A stretch of 12,774 nucleotides of DNA from Desulfobacterales bacterium (lineage in GTDB: Bacteria > Desulfobacterota > Desulfobacteria > Desulfobacterales > JAUWMJ01), in contig JAUWMJ010000029.1 in assembly GCA_030613225.1 (NCBI GenBank), forward strand, positions 1 through 12,774. The letters run 5' to 3'. Position numbers and translations under genes: made by a program. A model generated the notes under the pieces. That model ran no database searches. It was not told the origin of the DNA and saw only the letters and a program-made list of their open reading frames with translations. Shown here one piece after another: positions 6,935 to 12,774 of this stretch (within the stretch, counting starts at the first letter, position 1; each line of letters opens with the position of its first letter).

Positions 6935-9900
6935 ATGGAAAATCTATACGACTTCTTCGCAAAACCTACGGACCCAAAACGCTATTCATCTATCCGGGTT
7001 TCGCTGGCTTCTGCAGAACAGATCCGGAAATGGTCCTATGGCGAAATAAAAAAGCCGGAGACAATAAACTATCGCACATTCAAACCGGAACGTGATGGCC
7101 TTTTTTGTGCCAAAATTTTCGGTCCAACAAAAGATTACGAATGCAATTGCGGCAAATACAAGCGAATGAAACACAGGGGAGTTATTTGCGAAAAGTGCGG
7201 TGTAGAAGTCATTCAATCCAAAGTGCGAAGAGAGCGCATGGCTCATATAGAACTGGCAACTCCTGTTTCACATATATGGTTTTTAAAAAGTCTTCCCAGT
7301 AAACTTGGCAATCTTTTGGATTTGACGCTTAAAAATTTGGAAAAAGTTCTTTATTTTGACAGTTATATCGTAATCGATCCAAAAGATACCGGGCTTACTC
7401 GTTGTCAACTCCTTTCAGATGATAAATACAGAGAGGCGCTTGAACTGTACGGATCAGAATTTAAAGCAGGAATAGGCGCAGAAGCTGTAAGGGAAATGCT
7501 GGAAGATATTAATCTTGACGAAATATATAATGAAATCAGATCAGATATCCGCAGTACAGGATCCGTGGCAAAGCGGCAAAAGCTGGCAAAACGTCTAAAG
7601 GTCATAGATTCTTTCAGACGAAGCGGTATAGATCCCGTCTGTACGATTATGGATGTCATACCTGTTCTTCCGCCTGATCTGCGTCCTCTTGTACCACTCG
7701 AAGGTGGCAGGTTTGCAACATCCGACCTTAATGATCTTTATCGCCGTGTAATTAATCGAAATAACCGGCTAAAACGTCTTATTGATTTAAAAGCTCCGGA
7801 CATTATTATCCGCAATGAAAAAAGGATGCTCCAGGAGTCGGTGGATGTTCTGTTTGATAACGGTCGACACGGAAGAGTAATTACAGGAACTAATAAACGG
7901 CCGCTGAAATCCTTAAGTGATACCTTAAAGGGGAAACAGGGACGTTTTCGGCAGAACCTTTTGGGAAAAAGGGTCGATTATTCGGGGCGTACTGTTATTA
8001 CTGTGGGGCCTAATTTAAGATTACACCAGTGTGGTCTGCCGAAGAAGATGGCCCTGGAGCTGTTCAAGCCATTTGTTTATTACCGGCTTGAGCTAAAAGG
8101 TATAGTTTCCACTGTTAAGAGCGCCAAAAAGATGGTGGAGCGGGAAGTTCCTGAAGTATGGGATATACTGGATGAGGTGGTTAAGGAGTACCCTGTTCTT
8201 TTAAACCGTGCGCCAACACTGCACCGCCTTGGCATTCAGGCTTTTGAGCCGATTCTCATTGAAGGAAAAGCCATGCAGCTCCACCCGCTTGTATGTACGG
8301 CTTTTAATGCAGACTTTGATGGAGACCAGATGGCCGTTCACGTGCCACTTTCCGTGGAGGCTCAGATAGAAGCACGCGTTTTGATGCTTTCGAGTAACAA
8401 TATACTCTCTCCTGCAAGCGGGAAGCCGATTATCGTTCCGAGTCAGGACATTGTTCTTGGTCTATATTACATGACAAGAGGGCTTATAGGTTCCAGGGGT
8501 GAAGGCAAGCTGTTTGCAAATGCCGAGGAAGTCAGGTCTGCATACGATTCAGGCAGCGTTGATCTCCATGCTCAGATATCTGTTCGTATAAACGGGGAAA
8601 GAGTGGAAACAACAGTGGGACGTATCCTTTTATGGGAAATCATTCCTGAAGATTATATTGCGGATATGCTCCATATCATGGTTTCTGATGAAGATGAGGC
8701 AAAAGATGTCTTAGACAGGATAAATGACGGCGAGAAGTTCACTGATTTAGTGAAAAGTTTTTCAATAAGCCCGGACAAAGACAATGACGGTGTTGCAGGT
8801 TTGCTTAAAGAAGAAGAATTCATTAATGTATTTAAAACAAAAGAGGAAGATGCCGACAGCGTTTTTTCCCTTGAGAAAGGAGAGGTCAGCCCAATAATTC
8901 TTGCCGATCAGGCATATCATATTTTTAAAATGATTGAAAAGAAAGCCGCGATATCCTTTGATGCAGTGAATCATGTAATGGATAAAAAGGCGCTTCGCGA
9001 ACTTGTCGATTATGTTTACAGAAATTCCGGGCCAAAGGCTACGGTAATTCTTTCCGACAGGTTGAAAAATATCGGCTACCAGTATTCGACACAGGGCGGA
9101 CTTTCCATTTCAATTGATGCCATGATTACACCTTCTGTAAAGTGGGATCTTATAAAGAAGGCGGAAAATCAGGTTGAAGAAATCGGCAGGCAATATATCG
9201 AGGGCCTTATTACGCAGGGTGAGAAATATAATAAAGTGGTCGATATATGGGCTAAGGCTACAGACGATGTGGCCAACGAAATGATGAATGCTATGAAAAT
9301 GGCGACTGTAACAGACCGTGATGGTAAACCCGTTTTAGACAAGGAGGGGAAACCGGTTACTACGGAGAGTTTCAATCCCATTTACATGATGGCAGACTCG
9401 GGTGCAAGGGGGAGTAAAGATCAGATGCGTCAGCTCGCAGGGATGCGAGGTCTTATGGCAAAACCTTCAGGTGAAATAATAGAAACACCAATCACTGCGA
9501 ATTTCAGGGAAGGGCTTTCCGTGCTGCAATATTTTATATCAACACATGGCGCCAGGAAAGGTCTTGCAGACACAGCGCTTAAAACAGCCAATTCGGGGTA
9601 TCTAACAAGGCGGCTTGCGGATGTAGCACAGGACTGTGTTGTTAGCGAAGAGGATTGCGGATCCATGTTAGGTGTTGTTGTTGAATCTCTTGTTGAGGGA
9701 GGAGAAGTTATACAGCGCCTTGGAGAACGTATTCTGGGGCGTTTTGCAGCAGAGGATATACTTGACCCGTTTACTGACGAGGTGCTTATCAGTGCCGGTG
9801 CGGACCTTGATGAGGATGCTGTCAGGAAGATTGAAGATGCAGGAATAACGAGTGTTAACATAAAATCCGTGCTGACATGCAAATCTGTGCATGGCGTATG

Positions 9901-11332
9901 CAGAAAATGCTATGGCAGAGATCTTGCTCATGGCCAAACAGTCGAAATCGGGCAGGCTGTGGGAATTATGGCTGCACAATCGATTGGTGAGCCGGGGACC
10001 CAGTTAACCATGCGTACATTTCATATTGGAGGAACCGCCAGTCGGAGGGTTGAACAGGCGGATATCAAGGCAAGGGTTGACGGTACTATAAAATTTGTTG
10101 GCCTTAATGTAGCCAGGAATAGTGAAAATGAAGTTGTGGTAATGAACCGCAAAGGGGGGAAATTCACCATTGTCAGTGAAACCGGGCGAGAACTTGAAAG
10201 TTTTCCTGTAATTTACGGTGCTCATATTGTGATTAAAAACGGGAAAAAAGTAAAAGCCGACGATATGCTTGCATGGTGGGATCCTTTTACAACTCCGATT
10301 CTTACTGAGGTGGACGGCACGATCAAATTTGGTGATATCATACCTGGAAAAACCATGCAGGAAAAAGTTGACCCTGTAACAGGGAAATCCAGCCGCATGA
10401 TAATAGAATCAAAAAGCACTGAAGATCGTCCAAGGATTTCAATAAAGGATAAAGATAATAAAACAGATAAATTGCCTGGATCATCTTCGATGGCGCGCTA
10501 TATTCTGCCTATAGATGCAATTTTACTGGTTGAAGAAAGCGACACTGTTAAGGCAGGTGATATTATTGCTAAACTGCCGCGAGCAACAACAAAGACAAAG
10601 GACATAACAGGCGGTCTTCCAAGAGTAGCCGAGCTTTTTGAAGTACGAAAGCCCAAGGAAATTACGGTGTTAAGCCAAATTGATGGTTTTGTTTCAATCT
10701 CAAAGGGTACGAAAAAGGGAAAGCAAAGAGTTACTATTACACCAGCTGATGTTGGTGATAAAAAAGAATATCTAATTCCTCGCGGCAAGCATATCAATGT
10801 CTATGAGGGAGACTACGTCAGGGCCGGCGAGCCTCTTATAGGTGGGGCGGCAATTCCTCAAGATATTTTGAATATCAAGGGGGAGATAGCCCTGGCACGC
10901 TATCTCGTGGATGAAGTTCAGGAAGTTTACCGTCTGCAAGGTGTTCGGATAAACGATAAGCACATAGAAGTTATAGTACGGCAGATGATGCGACAGGTTA
11001 AAGTGCGTGAGGCCGGAGACACTGAATTTGTTGATGAAGAGCAGGTTGACAGGATATTGTTTGAAAAAGCGAATAAGGCTGTTATCGAAAAAGGAGGTCA
11101 ACCCGCTGTTGCCGAACCCCTTATTCTTGGGATTACCAAGGCATCTTTAAGTACGGAAAGTTTTATCTCGGCAGCTTCTTTTCAGGAGACTACTAAAATC
11201 TTAACTAATGCCTCTATTTCCGGAGCTGTTGATCACCTGAGGGGGCTTAAGGAAAACGTAATTATGGGTAGACTTATTCCTGCCGGGACTGGATTTCCAC
11301 TATACAGCGACATTGCAGTTGATGGAGGTTGA
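6935..11332 (+). CDS. rpoC: DNA-directed RNA polymerase subunit beta' with an inserted parvulin-like domain
   Basis: This is the largest catalytic core subunit. At 1465 residues it exceeds E. coli RpoC (1407). The start at 6935 has an AGGA Shine-Dalgarno sequence 6 nt upstream and a standard N-terminus ([11 protein letters not shown]). Zinc site 1 is Cys70, Cys72, Cys85 and Cys88. The catalytic NADFDGD has Asp460, Asp462 and Asp464, numbered exactly as in E. coli. Rim helices lie about 737-790. Zinc site 2 is Cys908, Cys982, Cys989 and Cys992. The trigger-loop segment [13 protein letters not shown] has Met1026 and His1030, and is followed by a trigger-loop insertion like that of other proteobacteria. 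Everything after the rim helices is shifted by +94 relative to E. coli. Most of the shift comes from an extra block of about 99 residues at 573-671, described separately. A further +8 is the duplicated DxxGKPV at 794-809, and a linker of about 13 residues is missing before TVGR. The C-terminal tail ends soon after RLIPAGTG. The gene is intact, without frameshifts. Confidence 0.99.
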   Translation: MENLYDFFAKPTDPKRYSSIRVSLASAEQIRKWSYGEIKKPETINYRTFKPERDGLFCAKIFGPTKDYECNCGKYKRMKHRGVICEKCGVEVIQSKVRRERMAHIELATPVSHIWFLKSLPSKLGNLLDLTLKNLEKVLYFDSYIVIDPKDTGLTRCQLLSDDKYREALELYGSEFKAGIGAEAVREMLEDINLDEIYNEIRSDIRSTGSVAKRQKLAKRLKVIDSFRRSGIDPVCTIMDVIPVLPPDLRPLVPLEGGRFATSDLNDLYRRVINRNNRLKRLIDLKAPDIIIRNEKRMLQESVDVLFDNGRHGRVITGTNKRPLKSLSDTLKGKQGRFRQNLLGKRVDYSGRTVITVGPNLRLHQCGLPKKMALELFKPFVYYRLELKGIVSTVKSAKKMVEREVPEVWDILDEVVKEYPVLLNRAPTLHRLGIQAFEPILIEGKAMQLHPLVCTAFNADFDGDQMAVHVPLSVEAQIEARVLMLSSNNILSPASGKPIIVPSQDIVLGLYYMTRGLIGSRGEGKLFANAEEVRSAYDSGSVDLHAQISVRINGERVETTVGRILLWEIIPEDYIADMLHIMVSDEDEAKDVLDRINDGEKFTDLVKSFSISPDKDNDGVAGLLKEEEFINVFKTKEEDADSVFSLEKGEVSPIILADQAYHIFKMIEKKAAISFDAVNHVMDKKALRELVDYVYRNSGPKATVILSDRLKNIGYQYSTQGGLSISIDAMITPSVKWDLIKKAENQVEEIGRQYIEGLITQGEKYNKVVDIWAKATDDVANEMMNAMKMATVTDRDGKPVLDKEGKPVTTESFNPIYMMADSGARGSKDQMRQLAGMRGLMAKPSGEIIETPITANFREGLSVLQYFISTHGARKGLADTALKTANSGYLTRRLADVAQDCVVSEEDCGSMLGVVVESLVEGGEVIQRLGERILGRFAAEDILDPFTDEVLISAGADLDEDAVRKIEDAGITSVNIKSVLTCKSVHGVCRKCYGRDLAHGQTVEIGQAVGIMAAQSIGEPGTQLTMRTFHIGGTASRRVEQADIKARVDGTIKFVGLNVARNSENEVVVMNRKGGKFTIVSETGRELESFPVIYGAHIVIKNGKKVKADDMLAWWDPFTTPILTEVDGTIKFGDIIPGKTMQEKVDPVTGKSSRMIIESKSTEDRPRISIKDKDNKTDKLPGSSSMARYILPIDAILLVEESDTVKAGDIIAKLPRATTKTKDITGGLPRVAELFEVRKPKEITVLSQIDGFVSISKGTKKGKQRVTITPADVGDKKEYLIPRGKHINVYEGDYVRAGEPLIGGAAIPQDILNIKGEIALARYLVDEVQEVYRLQGVRINDKHIEVIVRQMMRQVKVREAGDTEFVDEEQVDRILFEKANKAVIEKGGQPAVAEPLILGITKASLSTESFISAASFQETTKILTNASISGAVDHLRGLKENVIMGRLIPAGTGFPLYSDIAVDGG
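8651..8947 (+). other. Parvulin (PpiC/rotamase)-like domain inserted in RpoC, residues about 573-671
   Basis: Between IIPED (aligned to E. coli IVPKG) and the segment ending MDKKALREL (aligned to LGKKAISKM) lie about 99 residues absent from E. coli RpoC. They read like a parvulin: LHIMV (579-583) at the first strand; [19 protein letters not shown] for the first helix and its G-x-x-F motif; SISP (610-613); FINVF (629-633); [14 protein letters not shown] (642-655); and YHIFKM (661-666) for the last strand. His580 and His662 correspond to the two family histidines. Phe633 may fill the substrate-pocket Phe position. The family GGDLG loop is degraded to DGVAG, a Ser stands where E. coli PpiC has Cys, and about eight acidic residues (KTKEEDAD) are inserted. 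Catalysis is therefore uncertain and a peptide-binding role is possible. The frame is continuous with rpoC. Confidence 0.85.
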
Positions 11333-11342
11333 TTTAGTAGGC

Positions 11343-11557
11343 GTTCAAAGGTTCAGAGGTTCAAGGTTCCATTTTCGTTCCCGGACTGAATATGGAACGT
11401 CTATTTATAAGAAAAACATCATTTTCGACTGACCTAATCCAAAATTTAGAGTTAAATTGGAAATTACTTTGGAAAATGACCATGTTCAACGAGGACTTTG
11501 GGACTTCAATACCTTCTTTGCCCTTAACCCTGAACGTTGAACCCTGAACCTGTGAAC
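11343..11557. repeat. Inverted pair of 7-8-nt tandem repeats downstream of rpoC (unit GTTCAGAG)
   Basis: The left arm reads GTTCAAAG, GTTCAGAG, GTTCAAG, GTTC (11343-11369). The right arm, read on the minus strand, is GTTCACAG, GTTCAGG, GTTCAAC, GTTC (11557 back to 11532), with a further weak GTTAAGG unit beyond. The arms pair at 24 of 26 positions with one bulge. The 162-nt interior has weaker nested complementarity, for example AACATCATTTTC near 11415 with GAAAATGACCATGTT near 11472. No U-run follows, so it is not a standard terminator. Confidence 0.75.
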
Positions 11558-11604
11558 GGTTACAAAAAATGTGTCTAAGAAAAATATAAATATTATAAAA
11601 AAGC

Positions 11605-11633
11605 TTGACAATATAAGACTTGAAGGATACATA
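11605..11633 (+). promoter_or_regulatory. Candidate sigma70 promoter for rpsL-rpsG
   Basis: A perfect -35 hexamer TTGACA (11605-11610) is followed 17 bp later by TACATA (11628-11633), a poor -10. A second possibility downstream is TATTAT (11681-11686) with TTGAGC 19 bp before it. A separate promoter is plausible because a 490-bp spacer separates rpoC from rpsL. The weak -10 limits confidence, and sequence alone does not fix a start site. Confidence 0.35.
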
Positions 11634-11686
11634 TTTCTATTTTTCTCTATATGAATTGAGCGTTTTTCGTTAAGTTAAGTTATTAT

Positions 11687-11717
11687 ACATTTTTTCAACA
11701 CAACGTTTGAAAAATGT
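11687..11717 (+). promoter_or_regulatory. Stem-loop in the rpsL leader
   Basis: ACATTTTTTCAA (11687-11698) pairs with TTGAAAAATGT (11707-11717), 11 bp with one bulged T and an 8-nt loop. It begins immediately after the TATTAT sequence at 11681, so it could be an operator overlapping a start site or the first hairpin of the leader RNA. The stem is AT-rich and of modest stability. Confidence 0.4.
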
Positions 11718-11765
11718 GACTCTTTCAGACAATCGTCAATCATCAATTAGATTTGGTAACTTCGA

Positions 11766-11798
11766 CAACAAATTGTTGATATGACGGCGCTAAGCGCC
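11766..11798 (+). promoter_or_regulatory. Palindrome plus GC hairpin just upstream of the rpsL ribosome binding site
   Basis: CAACAA-A-TTGTTG (11766-11778) is a perfect 13-bp palindrome. It is followed by GGCGC-TAA-GCGCC (11786-11798), a 5-bp GC stem with a 3-nt loop, 14 nt before the AAGGA ribosome binding site. Tandem structures here could serve feedback control of the ribosomal protein genes or mRNA stability; both roles are inference. A weak T-containing tail (TAATAAGTTTTA) follows, insufficient for a terminator call. Confidence 0.4.
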
Positions 11799-11822
11799 TA
11801 ATAAGTTTTACAAGGAAAAAAT

Positions 11823-12194
11823 ATGCCGACAATTAACCAGTTAGTAAGAAAAGGCAGAAAGCGGATAAAGAAGAAAACCAACACACCAGCGCTTAAAGGG
11901 GCACCACAAAAAAGAGGTGTGTGTACACGTGTATATACATCAACACCCAAGAAGCCTAATTCAGCTTTACGTAAAGTTGCAAGGGTCAGACTAACCACAG
12001 GGATAGAGATTACAGCATATATCCCGGGAATAGGGCATAACCTCCAGGAGCACTCGGTGGTTTTAGTCCGGGGGGGTCGTGTGAAGGATTTACCTGGTGT
12101 AAGGTACCATGTTGTAAGGGGTACCCTTGACACACTTGGTGTGGATGATCGAAGACAGGGCAGATCGAAATATGGTGCAAAAAAGCCCAAATAA
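11823..12194 (+). CDS. rpsL: 30S ribosomal protein S12
   Basis: S12 sits at the decoding centre of the 30S subunit and affects translational accuracy and streptomycin response. The protein is 123 residues, against 124 in E. coli, with the standard start [12 protein letters not shown] and an AAGGA Shine-Dalgarno sequence 6 nt before the [14 protein letters not shown] carries Lys43. [13 protein letters not shown] carries Lys88, Asp89 (the residue methylthiolated by RimO in other bacteria) and Pro91. All are wild type, so streptomycin sensitivity at S12 is predicted. It is followed by rpsG, as in the usual str operon, but after a 227-bp gap in which I find no convincing structure or gene. Confidence 0.98.
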   Translation: MPTINQLVRKGRKRIKKKTNTPALKGAPQKRGVCTRVYTSTPKKPNSALRKVARVRLTTGIEITAYIPGIGHNLQEHSVVLVRGGRVKDLPGVRYHVVRGTLDTLGVDDRRQGRSKYGAKKPK

Positions 12195-12421
12195 AGGGGG
12201 AAAGAACGAATATTTAACTAATTCCCTTGAAAAAGTAAAATGTTTTAGATTCAAGTGAGCATTATATTTGAATATCGAATGTCAATTAAGGAATTTTGGA
12301 TTAAAAAGCTTGTCTTTTAGAATTCCCTTTAGCATTCTGCAGTTCAAAACATGTCAGCGGAATTGAATCTTTTTAAAAGCCAAAGTACTATGAAAATGAT
12401 AAAAAGACGGATGGTGTAAAT

Positions 12422-12774
12422 ATGCCGAGAAGAAGAGAAGTGCCTAAACGACAAGTAGCGGGCGATCCAAAGTATGACAACAAGCTGGTAGCAAAATTTA
12501 TTAAATCGATTATGCGTGACGGTAAAAAAAGTCTGGCTGAATCGATACTCTATAATGCGTTTGATATCATAGAAGAAAAAACCAGTGAAGAACCCGTCAA
12601 GATATTTGAAAAAGCGATGGAAAATATAAAGCCGAAAATTGAAGTGAAGTCAAGGCGTGTCGGTGGATCGACATATCAGGTTCCAACGGAGGTACGACCA
12701 GCCAGGCGGACGGCCCTGGGGATTAGATGGATTATAGGGTTCTCACGTAAGCGGCCGGAGAAAGGGATGGCGAA
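12422..12774 (+). CDS. rpsG: 30S ribosomal protein S7, 3'-truncated by the window edge
   Basis: S7 nucleates assembly of the 30S head by binding the 3' domain of 16S rRNA, and in E. coli it represses its own operon. The start is [11 protein letters not shown] at the ATG of 12422. The upstream ribosome binding site is weak (GGATGG around 12409-12414). The S7 signature region [19 protein letters not shown] is present, as are [18 protein letters not shown] and RRTALGIRW. 117 codons are visible, so about 40 C-terminal residues lie beyond the window. fusA would be the expected next gene. E. coli regulates this operon through the rpsL-rpsG spacer; the 227-bp spacer here is longer, but I could not recognise an S7 site in it. 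Confidence 0.97.
   Translation, partial: MPRRREVPKRQVAGDPKYDNKLVAKFIKSIMRDGKKSLAESILYNAFDIIEEKTSEEPVKIFEKAMENIKPKIEVKSRRVGGSTYQVPTEVRPARRTALGIRWIIGFSRKRPEKGMA

Larger units (their letters stand above)
11333..11822 (+). other. rpoC-rpsL intergenic region (490 bp), no gene
   Basis: No plausible coding frame is seen. The first half is an inverted repeat of 7-8-nt units (11343-11557) with a 162-nt interior. The second half is very AT-rich and contains a promoter-like TTGACA, an 11-bp stem with one bulge (11687-11717), a 13-bp palindrome (11766-11778), a small GC hairpin (11786-11798) and the rpsL ribosome binding site AAGGA (11812-11816). Confidence 0.7.

Noticed and set aside
8651..8947. Possibility that the RpoC insert is an intein or an in-frame mobile insertion
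   Set aside because: No intein splice-junction residues (Cys/Ser start, His-Asn end) or endonuclease motifs; the size and motifs fit a parvulin domain.
9430..9882. 150-codon antisense open frame in rpoC, and similar ones in rpoB (for example 5004-5393)
   Set aside because: They are Ser/Thr-rich, low-complexity translations typical of the reverse strand of highly conserved genes; no ribosome binding site or family resemblance.
11798..12190. 130-codon minus-strand frame opposite rpsL
   Set aside because: It mirrors rpsL almost exactly; rpsL is certain and the antisense protein has no features.
12195..12421. S7-binding regulatory structure or terminator in the rpsL-rpsG spacer
   Set aside because: Only short, weak complementarities were found (for example AAGGG with CCCTT after rpsL); nothing resembles a defined site.

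Overview
The window carries core housekeeping genes of a Gram-negative bacterium. The RpoB and RpoC sequences are clearly proteobacterial-type, with a large insertion in the RpoC trigger loop, a long AHCY and the order rpoB-rpoC-rpsL-rpsG. Base composition is moderate and the spacers are AT-rich and repeat-laden. My best guess is a deltaproteobacterium (Desulfobacterota, perhaps Desulfobacterales). This is inferred from sequence flavour, not from a search.

Layout, left to right: (1) the 3' part of ahcY, plus strand, entering from the left edge; (2) a minus-strand gene (1409-2287) for an exported protein of the LPP20/FlgT-N-like type; (3) a 200-bp spacer packed with inverted repeats; (4) rpoB (2488-6582); (5) a 352-bp spacer with a long imperfect hairpin made of 9-nt units; (6) rpoC (6935-11332); (7) a 490-bp spacer with a third inverted repeat of 7-8-nt units, then an AT-rich leader with a promoter-like sequence; (8) rpsL (11823-12194); (9) a 227-bp spacer; (10) the 5' part of rpsG, cut by the right edge. 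All genes except the exported-protein gene are on the plus strand.

rpoB and rpoC encode the two large catalytic subunits of RNA polymerase. rpsL and rpsG encode 30S proteins S12 and S7 and usually open the str operon (rpsL-rpsG-fusA-tuf). The ribosomal genes rplK-rplA-rplJ-rplL that commonly precede rpoB are not adjacent here: ahcY and a convergent minus-strand gene lie upstream. rpoB therefore probably has its own promoter and leader.

The most interesting finding is inside rpoC. The protein is 1465 residues and carries an extra block of about 99 residues (about 573-671) between the active-site region and the rim helices of the secondary channel. This block reads as a parvulin (PpiC/rotamase-type) peptidyl-prolyl isomerase domain. 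It keeps the two family histidines, but the GGDLG loop is degenerate. The second theme is that all three spacers around rpoB and rpoC contain the same architecture, short degenerate tandem units facing an inverted copy of themselves, each with a different unit. This suggests a shared process that generates them, or a shared regulatory or RNA-processing role.
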